This document shows, piece by piece, positions 35,804 through 45,028 of a DNA stretch of 64,000 nt. Both the position numbers and the translations under genes were made by a program. The notes under the pieces are model-generated. The model was not told the origin of the DNA, did not search any database, and worked only from the letters and a program-made list of their open reading frames with translations. The stretch is from Streptomyces albofaciens JCM 4342. Its GTDB lineage: Bacteria; Actinomycetota; Actinomycetes; Streptomycetales; Streptomycetaceae. Within the stretch, counting starts at the first letter, position 1. Every line of letters starts with the position of its first letter. The DNA lies in NCBI RefSeq assembly GCF_008634025.1, contig NZ_PDCM01000001.1, forward strand, positions 2,291,501 to 2,355,500, given 5' to 3'.

Positions 35804-38470
35804 TCACAGCCCGTACCGCTCCTTGGCCTCCTTGACCGTCTCCGCCTTCACGTCGCCGCGGCGGGACAGTGCGGCCAGGGCCTGCACCACGACCGACTGG
35901 GCGTCGACGCCGAAGTGGCGGCGGGCGGCCTCGCGGGTGTCGGAGAGGCCGAAGCCGTCGGTGCCGACGGAGGTCCAGTCCTGCTCGACCCACGGGGCGA
36001 TCTGGTCCGGAACGGCACGCATCCAGTCGCTGACCGCCACGACCGGGCCGGGGGCGCCGGCCAGCGCGCGGGTCACGTACGGGACGCGGTCCTCGCCCTC
36101 CAGGCGGGCGGCGTCGCACTCCAGCGCGTCGCGGCGCAGCTCCGTCCAGGACGGTGCCGACCAGACGTCCGCCGCCACGCCCCAGTCGCGGGCCAGGATC
36201 TCCTGGGCCTCCAGGATCCAGTGGATGGCGGTGCCGGAGGCCAGCAGCTGGAGGCGCGGCGCGTCGTCGGCGGCGGGCCCGGCCTCCTTGAAGCGGTAGA
36301 GGCCCTTGAGAATGCCTTCCTCGATGCCCTCGCGCGCCGGCATGGCGGGCTGCACCTTGGTCTCGTTGTAGACCGTGAGGTAGTAGAAGACGTCCTCCGC
36401 GTCCGGGCCGTACATCCGGCGCAGACCCTCCTTGACGATCACCGCGACCTCGTACGCGAACGCCGGGTCGTAGGAGAGCGCCGCCGGGTTGGTGGAGGCG
36501 ATCAGGTGCGAGTGGCCGTCCGCGTGCTGGAGGCCCTCACCGGTCATCGTCGTACGGCCGGCCGTGGCGCCGATGACGAAGCCGCGGCCCAGCTGGTCGG
36601 CGAGCGCCCAGAACTGGTCGGCGGTGCGCTGCCAGCCGAACATCGAGTAGAAGATGTAGAACGGGATCATCGGCTCGCCGTGGGTGGCGTACGAGGTCGC
36701 CGCCGCGGTGAAGTCGGCCAGCGAACCGGCCTCCGTGATGCCCTCGTTGAGGATCTGGCCGTCCTTGGCTTCCTTGTAGTACAGGAGCTGGTCGCGGTCG
36801 ACCGGGTCGTAGGTCTGGCCGACGGGGGAGTAGAGCCCGGCGGACGGGAACAGCGACTCCATACCGAACGTACGGGCCTCGTCGGGCACGACCGGCACCC
36901 AGCGCTTGCCGGTCTCCTTGTCCCGCATCAGGTCCTTGACCAGGCGCACGAACGCCATGGTGGTGGCGATCTCCTGCGAGCCGGAGCCCTTCTTCAGCGC
37001 GTCGAACGCCTTGTCGGCGGGCATCGGCAGCGGCTTGGCGACGACCTTGCGGGCCGGGGCCGGACCGCCGAGGGCGGCGCGGCGCTCGCGCAGGTACTCC
37101 ATCTCGGGCGAGTTGGCGCCGGGGTGGGCGTACGGCACGACGTCCGCGTCCAGGGCGCTGTCCGGGATGGGCAGCTCCAGCAGGTCCCGCATGGCGCGGA
37201 ACTGCTCGCCGGTGAGCTTCTTCATCTGGTGGTTGGCGTTGCGGGACTCGAAGCCCTCGCCGAGGGTGTAGCCCTTGACGGTCTGCGCCAGGATGACGGT
37301 CGGCGCGCCCTTGTGCTCGACGGCGGCCTTGTACGCGGCGTACACCTTGCGCGGCTCGTGGCCGGCGCGGGAGGTCTGGAACAGCTCCAGCAGCTTGGCG
37401 TCCGACAGGCCCTGGGCGATGCGGCCCAGCGACGGGTCGGAGCCGAAGAAGTGCTCGCGCAGGTAGGCGGCGTCGCGGGTGGCGTACGTCTGGAACTGGG
37501 CGTCCGGGGTCTCGCGCAGGCGGCGCAGCAGGGCGCCGTCGGTGTCCTGGGCGAAGATCTCGTCCCAGGCCCGGCCCCACAGGGACTTGACGACGTTCCA
37601 GCCCGCGGCGCGGAACTGGGCCTCCAGCTCCTGCACGATCTTGTAGTTGGGGCGGACCGGGCCGTCCAGGCGCTGGAGGTTGCAGTTGATGACGAAGGTC
37701 AGGTTGTCCAGGCCCTCGCGGCCGGCCAGCGCCAGTGCGGCCGTCGACTCGGGCTCGTCCATCTCGCCGTCACCGAGGAACGCCCACACGTGGGAGTTCG
37801 AGGTGTCCTTGATGCCGCGGTGCTCCAGGTAGCGGTTGAAGCGCGCCTGGTAGATCGCGGAGAGCGGGCCGAGACCCATGGAGACGGTGGGGAACTCCCA
37901 CAGCCAGGGCAGGCGCCGCGGGTGCGGGTACGAGGGCAGGCCGTCACCGGCCGCCTCCTGGCGGAAGCGGTCGAGCTGGTCCTCGGTGAGGCGGCCTTCG
38001 AGGAAGGCGCGGGCGTAGATGCCGGGGGAGGCGTGGCCCTGGATGTAGAGCTGGTCGCCGCTTCCGTCGGCTTCCTTGCCGCGGAAGAAGTGCTGGAAAC
38101 CGGTCTCGTAGAGCCAGGCCGCCGAGGCGAAGGTGGCGATGTGGCCGCCGAGGCCGAGGCGGGAGCCGCGGGTGACCATGGCGGCCGCGTTCCAGCGGTT
38201 CCACGCCGTGATCCGGGCCTCCATCGCCTCGTCACCCGGGAACTCGGGCTCGGCGGCGGTCGGGATGGTGTTGACGTAGTCGGTTTCCAGCGGCGCGAGG
38301 CCCGGGGCACCGGTGTGCTCCACGGCACGGCGCATCAGGTAGGCGGCGCGGTGCGGGCCGGCCGCCTTCGTGACGGCGTCCAGGGACTCGCGCCACTCGG
38401 CCGTCTCCTCCGGGTCGCGGTCCGGGACCTGGTCGAGCTGGCTGTACGGCATGCGCACGGGATCGGGCAT
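35804..38470 (-). CDS. aceE: Pyruvate dehydrogenase E1 component, homodimeric type
   Basis: 888 residues, full length for the AceE family. The thiamine diphosphate motif is [16 protein letters not shown]. The transketolase-like central domain and C-terminal domain follow ([16 protein letters not shown] is the AceE signature). It decarboxylates pyruvate and acetylates the lipoyl groups of an E2, for which SucB (39523-41331) is the likely partner in actinobacterial mixed PDH/ODH complexes. ATG at 38470 after GGAAAGGGG. A perfect 17-bp palindrome 89 bp upstream and a gntR gene suggest local repression. Confidence 0.97.
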   Translation of the reverse strand: MPDPVRMPYSQLDQVPDRDPEETAEWRESLDAVTKAAGPHRAAYLMRRAVEHTGAPGLAPLETDYVNTIPTAAEPEFPGDEAMEARITAWNRWNAAAMVTRGSRLGLGGHIATFASAAWLYETGFQHFFRGKEADGSGDQLYIQGHASPGIYARAFLEGRLTEDQLDRFRQEAAGDGLPSYPHPRRLPWLWEFPTVSMGLGPLSAIYQARFNRYLEHRGIKDTSNSHVWAFLGDGEMDEPESTAALALAGREGLDNLTFVINCNLQRLDGPVRPNYKIVQELEAQFRAAGWNVVKSLWGRAWDEIFAQDTDGALLRRLRETPDAQFQTYATRDAAYLREHFFGSDPSLGRIAQGLSDAKLLELFQTSRAGHEPRKVYAAYKAAVEHKGAPTVILAQTVKGYTLGEGFESRNANHQMKKLTGEQFRAMRDLLELPIPDSALDADVVPYAHPGANSPEMEYLRERRAALGGPAPARKVVAKPLPMPADKAFDALKKGSGSQEIATTMAFVRLVKDLMRDKETGKRWVPVVPDEARTFGMESLFPSAGLYSPVGQTYDPVDRDQLLYYKEAKDGQILNEGITEAGSLADFTAAATSYATHGEPMIPFYIFYSMFGWQRTADQFWALADQLGRGFVIGATAGRTTMTGEGLQHADGHSHLIASTNPAALSYDPAFAYEVAVIVKEGLRRMYGPDAEDVFYYLTVYNETKVQPAMPAREGIEEGILKGLYRFKEAGPAADDAPRLQLLASGTAIHWILEAQEILARDWGVAADVWSAPSWTELRRDALECDAARLEGEDRVPYVTRALAGAPGPVVAVSDWMRAVPDQIAPWVEQDWTSVGTDGFGLSDTREAARRHFGVDAQSVVVQALAALSRRGDVKAETVKEAKERYGL

Positions 38471-38558
38471 GGGTGGCCCCTTTCCGGACGAAGGAGGTGA
38501 GGTGCGATGGGTGCTTGGCAGGCAGGGGTGTCGCGCCCCACCGACGACGATACGCCTC

Positions 38559-38575
38559 TGATCGATGATCGATCA
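38559..38575. promoter_or_regulatory. Perfect 17-bp palindrome upstream of aceE, likely GntR operator
   Basis: TGATCGAT-G-ATCGATCA, symmetric around 38567. FCD-type GntR repressors bind short A/T-containing palindromes of this kind. It is 89-105 bp ahead of the aceE start, and the neighbouring gene encodes such a regulator. Confidence 0.65.
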
Positions 38576-38594
38576 ACGCAAGTTGAAGGAAAAA

Positions 38595-38651
38595 CCGCAG
38601 GTCGGCACCGGGTGCCAGCCTTTTAGGCACGGGGTGCCAGGTCACCTGCGG
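38595..38651. promoter_or_regulatory. Nested inverted repeats: two GGCAC-n3-GTGCC palindromes inside an 8-bp outer stem
   Basis: Palindromes at 38604-38616 and 38626-38638 are 22 bp apart centre to centre. They are enclosed by CCGCAGGT (38595-38602) and ACCTGCGG (38644-38651). The element is either a tandem operator on one DNA face or a transcript structure in the aceE leader. Confidence 0.6.
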
Positions 38652-38676
38652 CTCAGAATCCAAGGCGATATGGCCG

Positions 38677-38723
38677 CGGACCTGCGGATTCAGGTCCGTG
38701 GCGGACGCCTGAGGACCTGAATC
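38677..38723. terminator. Overlapping hairpins at the gntR 3' end
   Basis: CGGACCTG (38677-38684) pairs with CAGGTCCG (38691-38698), while GATTCAGGTCC (38687-38697) pairs with GGACCTGAATC (38713-38723). The two stems share bases and exclude each other. Located immediately beyond the gntR stop codon. Confidence 0.6.
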
Positions 38724-38724
38724 A

Positions 38725-39348
38725 TCACACCCGTGGCGCGCAGCTCAGCACATGCGTCTTCAGCAGCTCGCCGATCCTCGGGTCGCGCCGCCGGAACGCG
38801 TCCACGATCTCCTGGTGGTCGCGCGCGTGGGAGCGCGGCTCCGGGCTGAACCAGCGGATGGAGAGCGTGGTCCACACCTCGACGCCCAGCGACTCCCAGG
38901 TGTGCAGCAGGACCGCGTTGCGGGCGGCCCGCACGATCTCCCGGTGGAAGGCGACCGTGTGCCGCACCTGCGCCTCGCCGTCGCCGTGCCGGTCCGCCTC
39001 GCACAGCGCCGCCACCTCCCGGTCCAGCGCCGCGGTGTCCTCCGCCAGCCGCCCGGCGGCCAGCTCCGCGGCCACCTGCTCCAGCCCGGCCCGCACCGGG
39101 TAGCTCTCCTTGAGGTCGTCGGCGGTGAGGTTCCGTACGCGTACGCCCTTGTTCGGGGCCGACTCGATCAGCTGGAGCGACTCCAGCTCGCGCAGGGCTT
39201 CGCGTACGGGTGTCTGGCTGACCGCCAGCTCGACCGCGATCCGCCGCTCCACGATCCGCTCGCCGGGCTGCCAGCGCCCGCTGACGATCCCTTCGAGGAT
39301 GTGCTCGCGGATCTGCTCGCGGAGCGAATGGACGACGGGCGGGGTCAT
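38725..39348 (-). CDS. GntR-family (FCD subfamily) transcriptional regulator
   Basis: 207 residues from ATG at 39348 with AAGGAG upstream. Winged helix: SLREQIREHILEGIVSGRWQPGERIVERRIA, VSQTPVREALRELESLQLIE. The FCD domain contains HTVAFHREIVRAA and DHQEIVDAFRRRD, whose Asp/His residues bind a metal and a carboxylate ligand in this family. It lies directly upstream of aceE in the same direction; pyruvate or another organic acid would be a sensible effector. Likely regulates aceE through the palindrome at 38559. Confidence 0.93.
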   Translation of the reverse strand: MTPPVVHSLREQIREHILEGIVSGRWQPGERIVERRIAVELAVSQTPVREALRELESLQLIESAPNKGVRVRNLTADDLKESYPVRAGLEQVAAELAAGRLAEDTAALDREVAALCEADRHGDGEAQVRHTVAFHREIVRAARNAVLLHTWESLGVEVWTTLSIRWFSPEPRSHARDHQEIVDAFRRRDPRIGELLKTHVLSCAPRV

Positions 39349-39449
39349 GAGGTGCTCCTTCAGAGCGGGTGGCAGGTGGCGGCCGGATCCCCGGGCCGAC
39401 GGGCGGTACGGGGCCACCGCGGGAGGGCCATTATCCGTGGAACGAAAAC

Positions 39450-39495
39450 GGGTCGGCCCCGGCTCGTACGAACTTGTACGAACCGGGGCCGACCC
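39450..39495. terminator. sucB terminator
   Basis: 13-bp arms 39450-39462 and 39483-39495 (GGGTCGGCCCCGG and complement) with an inner TCGTAC/GTACGA stem, 27 bp after the sucB stop codon. Confidence 0.9.
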
Positions 39496-39522
39496 TGCAC
39501 ACCTACGGGGTGGCTACCGTGC

Positions 39523-41331
39523 TCAGAGACCGATCTCGGTCTCGAACTCGCCGGCCTCCAGGATCTGCTTGACCGTCGTCAGGTAACGGGCCGCGTCGGC
39601 ACCGTCCACCAGGCGGTGGTCGTAGGAGAGCGCCAGGTAGGTCATGTGGCGCACGGCGATGGTCTCGCCCAGCTCCGGGTGGTCCACGACCACCGGGCGC
39701 TTGACGGTGGCGCCGATGCCCAGGATGCCGACCTGGTTCGGCGGCACGATGACCGTGTCGAACAGCGCACCGCGCGAGCCGGTGTTGCTGATCGTGAAGG
39801 TCGCGCCCGACATGTCGTCCGGGCTGATCTTGTTGGTGCGGACCTTGCCGGCCAGCTCCGCGGTCTTGCGGGCGATGCCGGCGATGTTCAGGTCGCCCGC
39901 GCCCTTGATGACCGGGGTCATCAGGCCCTTCTCCGCGTCCACCGCGATACCGATGTTCTCGGTGTCGAAGTAGGTGATCGTGCCCTCGTCCTCGTTGATC
40001 CGGGCGTTGACGACCGGGTGGGCCTTCAGCGCCTGGACGGCGGCCTTGACGAAGAACGGCATCGGCGAGAGCTTGACGCCCTCACGCTGCGCGAAGGCGT
40101 CCTTGGCCTTGTTGCGCATCCGCATGATCTTGGTGATGTCCACCTCGACCACGGAGGTCAGCTGCGCCTGGCCGTGCAGGGCCTTCATCATGTTGTCGCC
40201 GATGACCTTGCGCATCCGCGGCATCTTCACCGTCTGGCCACGCAGCGGCGACGCCTCGATGGCCGGGGCCTTCGACGTGGCGGCCGGGGCGGCGGCAGCC
40301 GGAGCGGCCTGCTTGGCGGCCTCGGCGGCGGCGATGACGTCCTGCTTGCGGATGCGGCCACCGACGCCGGTGCCCTTGACCGTGGCCAGGTTGACGCCGT
40401 TCTCCTGGGCCAGCTTGCGGACCAGCGGAGTGACGTACGCGGCGTCCGCCTCACCCGCGGCCGGGGCCGGGGTGACGGGGGCGGCGGCCGGAGCCGGCGC
40501 CGGGGCCGGAGCGGCGGGGGCCGGGTCCGGGGCGGGGGTGGTGACCTGCTGCGGCGCGGGGGCCGAGGGGGCCTGCGGAGCCGGAGCCGGGGCCTCCTGC
40601 TTGGGAGCCTCCTGCTTCGGGGCCTCCTGGGCGGGGGCCGGAGCCGGGGCGGCGGGGGCCTCGGCCTGGGCCGGGGCAGCGCCCTTCTGGCCGATGACGG
40701 CGAGCTTGGCGCCGACCTCGGCGGTCTCGTCCTCACCCACCAGGATCTCCAGCAGGGTGCCGGCGGCGGGGGCGGGGATCTCGGTGTCGACCTTGTCGGT
40801 GGAGACCTCCAGCAGCGGCTCGTCCTCGGCCACCTCCTCGCCGACCTCCTTGAGCCAGCGGGTGACGGTGCCCTCGGTGACGCTCTCGCCGAGCGCGGGG
40901 AGCAGAACGTCAGTGCCGGAGGCTCCAGTGGAGCCGGTGCTTGCACCGGAGCCCTGGGCGCCACCGGCCGGGGCCGCGGGGGCCTCCTGCCGGGGGGCTT
41001 CCTGGGCGGGGGCCGCAGCGGGCTCGGGCTGCGCCGGGGCCTCGGCGGGCGCCTCGGCCTGCGCCGGGGCGGACTCGGCCGCGGGCGCGCCGCTGCCGTC
41101 GTCGATGATCGCCAGCTCGGCGCCGACCTCGACGGTCTCGTCCTCGGCCACCTTGATGGAGGCCAGCACACCGGCGGCGGGGGCGGGGATCTCGGTGTCG
41201 ACCTTGTCGGTCGACACCTCCAGCAGGGGCTCGTCGGCCTCTACGCGCTCACCCTCGGCCTTGAGCCAGCGGGTGACGGTGCCCTCGGTGACGCTCTCGC
41301 CGAGCGCCGGAAGGGTTACGGAAACCGCCAT
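39523..41331 (-). CDS. sucB: Dihydrolipoamide acyltransferase (E2) with two lipoyl domains
   Basis: 602 residues. Lipoyl domain 1 has its lipoyl Lys at K43 and domain 2 at K180, both in TDKVDTEIPAPA. Long Ala/Pro/Glu linkers join them to a peripheral-subunit-binding domain (TPLVRKLAQENGVNL) and a catalytic domain ending with the active-site SYDHRLVDGADAARYL. Usually called SucB, but in actinobacteria this E2 serves the pyruvate and probably the 2-oxoglutarate complexes. It is 53 bp downstream of lpd in one operon. The nearly identical lipoyl domains suggest recent duplication or gene conversion. Confidence 0.95.
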   Translation of the reverse strand: MAVSVTLPALGESVTEGTVTRWLKAEGERVEADEPLLEVSTDKVDTEIPAPAAGVLASIKVAEDETVEVGAELAIIDDGSGAPAAESAPAQAEAPAEAPAQPEPAAAPAQEAPRQEAPAAPAGGAQGSGASTGSTGASGTDVLLPALGESVTEGTVTRWLKEVGEEVAEDEPLLEVSTDKVDTEIPAPAAGTLLEILVGEDETAEVGAKLAVIGQKGAAPAQAEAPAAPAPAPAQEAPKQEAPKQEAPAPAPQAPSAPAPQQVTTPAPDPAPAAPAPAPAPAAAPVTPAPAAGEADAAYVTPLVRKLAQENGVNLATVKGTGVGGRIRKQDVIAAAEAAKQAAPAAAAPAATSKAPAIEASPLRGQTVKMPRMRKVIGDNMMKALHGQAQLTSVVEVDITKIMRMRNKAKDAFAQREGVKLSPMPFFVKAAVQALKAHPVVNARINEDEGTITYFDTENIGIAVDAEKGLMTPVIKGAGDLNIAGIARKTAELAGKVRTNKISPDDMSGATFTISNTGSRGALFDTVIVPPNQVGILGIGATVKRPVVVDHPELGETIAVRHMTYLALSYDHRLVDGADAARYLTTVKQILEAGEFETEIGL

Positions 41332-41384
41332 GGTTTCTCTTGCTCCTTACAGAAAGTGCGGATGTGGTCGCGCCCGGACCGGGA

Positions 41385-42773
41385 TCAGTCGTGGGAGTGC
41401 AGAGGCTTGCCGGCCAGGGCCAGGTGGGCCTCGCCGAGCGCCTCGTTCTGCGTCGGGTGCGCGTGGATGAGCTGCGCAACCTCGGCCGGCAGGGCCTCCC
41501 AGTTGTAGACCAGCTGGGCCTCGCCGACCTGCTCGCCCATGCGGTCACCGACCATGTGGACGCCGACCACGGCACCGTCCTTGACCTGGACGAGCTTGAT
41601 CTCGCCCGCGGTCTTGAGGATCTTGCTCTTGCCGTTGCCCGCGAGGTTGTACTTCAGAGCCACGACCTTGTCGGCACCGTACAGCTCCTTGGCCTTCGCC
41701 TCGGTGATGCCCACCGAAGCGACCTCCGGGTGGCAGTACGTGACGCGCGGCACGCCGTCGTAGTCGATCGGCACGGTCTTGAGACCGGCCAGCCGCTCCG
41801 CCACCAGGATGCCCTCGGCGAAGCCGACGTGCGCGAGCTGGAGAGTCGGGACGAGGTCGCCGACGGCCGAGATGGTCGGCACGTTGGTCTGCATGTACTC
41901 GTCGACCAGGACGTAGCCGCGGTCCATGGCGACCCCGGCCTCCTCGTAGCCCAGGCCCTGCGAGACCGGGCCGCGGCCGATGGCGACCAGCAGCACCTCG
42001 GCCTCGAAGGTCTTGCCGTCGGCCAGCGTGACCTTGACGCCGTCCTGGGTGTACTCGGCCTTGTCGAAGAAGGTGCCCAGGTTGAACTTGATGCCGCGCT
42101 TGCGGAAGGCCCGCTCCAGCAGCTTGGAGCTGTTCTCGTCCTCGACCGGGACGAGGTGCTTGAGGCCCTCGACGATGGTCACGTCGGTGCCGAAGGACTT
42201 CCACGCGGAGGCGAACTCGACGCCGATGACGCCGCCGCCCAGCACGATCGCGGACTTCGGCACGCGGTCCAGCTTCAGCGCGTGGTCCGAGGAGATGATC
42301 CGGTCGCCGTCGATGTTCAGGCCCGGCAGGGACTTCGGCACGGAGCCGGTCGCCAGCAGGATGTGGCGGCCCTGGACGCGCTGGCCGTTCACGTCGACGG
42401 AGGTCGGGGAGGACAGCCGGCCCTCACCCTCGATGTAGGTGACCTTGCGGGAGGCGACCAGGCCCTGCAGACCCTTGTACAGGCCCGAGATGACCTCGTC
42501 CTTGTACTTGTGGACGCCCTCGATGTCGATGCCCTCGAAGGAGGCCTTGACACCGAACTGGGCGGCCTCGCGAGCCTGGTCCGCGATCTCGCCGGCGTGC
42601 AGCAGGGCCTTGGTGGGGATGCAGCCGTTGTGCAGGCAGGTGCCGCCGAGCTTGTTCTTCTCGATCAGGGCGACGTCCAGGCCCAGCTGCGCCCCGCGCA
42701 GGGCAGCGGCGTAACCGCCGCTACCGCCTCCGAGGATCACTAGGTCGAAAACGGTGCTGGCGTCGTTCGCCAC
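41385..42773 (-). CDS. lpd: Dihydrolipoyl dehydrogenase (E3)
   Basis: 462 residues from GTG at 42773 with GGAGG upstream. FAD motif LVILGGGSGGYAAA, the redox disulfide GGTCLHNGCIPTKALL, NAD motif VLGGGVIGVEFAS and the C-terminal catalytic HAHPTQNE are all present. It reoxidises dihydrolipoamide with NAD+. First gene of lpd-sucB, so the E3 and E2 subunits are made together. Confidence 0.97.
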   Translation of the reverse strand: MANDASTVFDLVILGGGSGGYAAALRGAQLGLDVALIEKNKLGGTCLHNGCIPTKALLHAGEIADQAREAAQFGVKASFEGIDIEGVHKYKDEVISGLYKGLQGLVASRKVTYIEGEGRLSSPTSVDVNGQRVQGRHILLATGSVPKSLPGLNIDGDRIISSDHALKLDRVPKSAIVLGGGVIGVEFASAWKSFGTDVTIVEGLKHLVPVEDENSSKLLERAFRKRGIKFNLGTFFDKAEYTQDGVKVTLADGKTFEAEVLLVAIGRGPVSQGLGYEEAGVAMDRGYVLVDEYMQTNVPTISAVGDLVPTLQLAHVGFAEGILVAERLAGLKTVPIDYDGVPRVTYCHPEVASVGITEAKAKELYGADKVVALKYNLAGNGKSKILKTAGEIKLVQVKDGAVVGVHMVGDRMGEQVGEAQLVYNWEALPAEVAQLIHAHPTQNEALGEAHLALAGKPLHSHD

Positions 42774-43061
42774 GTCACGTCCTCCATGCATGGGTACGCC
42801 GGAGCCGGTCGTCGGTGACCGGGCGGCGGCTGTTGATCGGCCGCTTCTTGGATCGGCCCTGGGTAAGGGGGGCCCTGTCCTGCCAAGAACCCATCTTCGC
42901 ACTTGTTGAACGCGGGCGGGACGGCGGGCCGGGCTGTGGGACGGCACGATGGCCGTTCCCGGGGGTTGCGCTGGCGGTTACTCCGGCGTAGGCGCGTACG
43001 AATTTCGTCGAGGGCGAACACGTGGCACGCGGCCGCCGTGGCGACCGGCATACCCGCGCGT

Positions 43062-43090
43062 ACGGCCCCGGGCGCCGGGCCCGGGGCCGT
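43062..43090. terminator. pepA terminator
   Basis: 11-bp arms 43062-43072 and 43080-43090 (ACGGCCCCGGG and complement). The remaining 42774-43061 bases of this 347-bp gap hold the lpd promoter region and no convincing gene. Confidence 0.85.
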
Positions 43091-43120
43091 ACCGTCACAT
43101 CGGGAGCAACCCGTACGGGG

Positions 43121-44665
43121 TCAGCCGAGGTCGCCGTCGGCGGTGCGCTCGGCCAGGCCCACCAGGGTGCGGACCCCGGAGCCGGTGCCGCCCTTGGGGG
43201 TGTAGCCGAACGGCGCGCTCTCGTGGAAGGCCGGACCGGCGATGTCCAGGTGCGCCCACGGGATGCCCTCGCCGACGAACTCCTGGAGGAACACACCGGC
43301 CGACAGGCCGCCGCCGGCCCGCTCGCCGACGTTCTTCAGGTCGGCGATGGGGGAGTCCAGGGTCTTGCGCAGCTCGGACGGCATCGGCATCGGCCAGGAC
43401 GGCTCGCCGGCCTCCTCCGCGATCTCGTGGATGCTCGCCCGGAAGGCGTCGTCGTTGGCCACGATCCCGAAGGTGCGGTTGCCCAGCGCCAGGACCATGG
43501 CGCCGGTCAGCGTGGCGACGTCCACGATCGCGTCCGGCTGCTCCTCGGAGGCGCGGGTGAGCGCGTCGGCCATCACCAGCCGGCCCTCGGCGTCGGTGTT
43601 CAGCACCTCGACGGTCTTGCCGTTGTACATGGTCAGCACGTCGCCGGGGCGCAGCGCGGCGCCGGACGGCATGTTCTCGGCCAGCGCCAGCCAGCCGGTG
43701 ACGTTGACCCGCAGGCCCAGCCGGGCGGCGGCCACGACCGCGGCGAACACCGCGGCGGCGCCGCTCATGTCGCACTTCATGGTCTCGTTGTGGCCGGCCG
43801 GCTTCAGGGAGATGCCGCCCGAGTCGTAGGTGATGCCCTTGCCGACGAACGCCAGGGTCTTTTCGGCCTTCGCGTGGGTGTAGCCGATCCGCACCAGGCG
43901 CGGCGGGTTCTCCGAGCCCTGGCCGACGCCCATCAGGCCGCCGTAGCCGCCCTTCTTCAGGGCCCGCTCGTCGAGCACCTCGACCTTGAGGCCGAACTCC
44001 TTCGCGGCGGCCTGGGCCTGCGCGGCGAAGGCCTTCGGGGTGAGGTCGTTGGAGGGGGTGTTGATCAGGTCGCGGGCGCGGTTGACCTCGGCGGCCAGCG
44101 TCTGGGCCCGCTCGACGGCGGCCTTGTGGGCCTTGTCGCGCGGCTTGCCGCCGAGGATCGCCACCTCGGCCGGCGGCGCCGACCTGCCGTCGGCCTTCTT
44201 GGCGCCGCGGGCGGCCTTCGCGTCGCCGTTGCCGCGGTACGCGGTGAAGGCGTACGCGCCGAGCAGCGCGCCCTCGCCGATCGCCGCGACGGCCTCGGCG
44301 TCCTCCGCGGGCAGCGCGAAGGCGGCCTTCTTGCTGCCGGCCAGGGCGCGGGCGGCGGAGCCCGCGGCGCGGCGCAGCGCCTCGGCGTCGTACGCCGCGT
44401 CCTCGGCCGGGGCCTCGCCCAGGCCGACCGCCAGCACGACCGCGGCCTTCAGACCGGAGGCGGCGGGCAGCTTGGTCACCTCGCCCTCGGCGCCGCTCGC
44501 GCCGAGGGTCTCCAGTACGGCGGCGAGCCTGCCGTCGAACGCCTTGTCCACGGCCTCGGCGCCGGGGGCCAGCACGGCGCCCTTGGCGCCCTTGGCCACG
44601 CCGACGACAACGGCGTCCGCACGCAGCGTCGCGGCGGAGGATGTGCTGAGGGTCAGTGCAGTCAC
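43121..44665 (-). CDS. pepA: Leucyl aminopeptidase (M17 family)
   Basis: 514 residues. The C-terminal catalytic domain has VGKGITYDSGGISLKP, MKCDMSGAAAVFAAV, the signature NTDAEGRLVMADAL and TLTGAMVLALG, supplying the two-zinc site and catalytic Lys/Arg. Cytoplasmic hexamer that removes N-terminal residues. End of the conserved glnA-pepA block; divergent from the exopolysaccharide locus. Confidence 0.96.
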   Translation of the reverse strand: MTALTLSTSSAATLRADAVVVGVAKGAKGAVLAPGAEAVDKAFDGRLAAVLETLGASGAEGEVTKLPAASGLKAAVVLAVGLGEAPAEDAAYDAEALRRAAGSAARALAGSKKAAFALPAEDAEAVAAIGEGALLGAYAFTAYRGNGDAKAARGAKKADGRSAPPAEVAILGGKPRDKAHKAAVERAQTLAAEVNRARDLINTPSNDLTPKAFAAQAQAAAKEFGLKVEVLDERALKKGGYGGLMGVGQGSENPPRLVRIGYTHAKAEKTLAFVGKGITYDSGGISLKPAGHNETMKCDMSGAAAVFAAVVAAARLGLRVNVTGWLALAENMPSGAALRPGDVLTMYNGKTVEVLNTDAEGRLVMADALTRASEEQPDAIVDVATLTGAMVLALGNRTFGIVANDDAFRASIHEIAEEAGEPSWPMPMPSELRKTLDSPIADLKNVGERAGGGLSAGVFLQEFVGEGIPWAHLDIAGPAFHESAPFGYTPKGGTGSGVRTLVGLAERTADGDLG

Positions 44666-44915
44666 GGTGATGAAGGTCCTGTTCCGTCCGGGAATCCGTT
44701 CGCGCCCAGGGCGCTGCTGCGGCCGAGCCTACGCTTGGGCCCGCCGCCCGTGACCGCTTGATGCGGTATCGGCCGTCCTGTCACATCTTCACCACCCGTA
44801 TCGCCGGCCCCAACGCGCCTCACCTGCGGGGGAGTTGCCGGTTTCGCGGGGAACATGGCCGGTTCGGCGTGCCGGGTTCCGCCGTCAATTCCCGTGCGAC
44901 GAATGAGACGTGCGT

Positions 44916-44934
44916 CACAGTCGTGGTGACTGTG
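44916..44934. promoter_or_regulatory. Inverted repeat ahead of the deacetylase gene
   Basis: CACAGTC (44916-44922) and GACTGTG (44928-44934) around a 5-nt centre, inside GTCAC...GTGAC-like flanks. It resembles a Crp/FNR-type dimer site. It lies 95 bp ahead of the start of the exopolysaccharide locus in the 363-bp gap 44666-45028. Confidence 0.4.
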
Positions 44935-45028
44935 GGATACACGGCCTCGAACCTTCGCATGATGTGCACGAGCCTGCCCGGTGTGCTTCCGGAAGCAGGG
45001 GGACTTCCGGGGGGAAGGGACTGCGCCC

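Noticed and set aside
34385..38500. A 1371-codon plus-strand open frame antisense to aceE
   Set aside because: Its translation is Gly/Arg/Val-rich with no domain and mirrors the YafY and AceE genes; long antisense frames are expected at this G+C.
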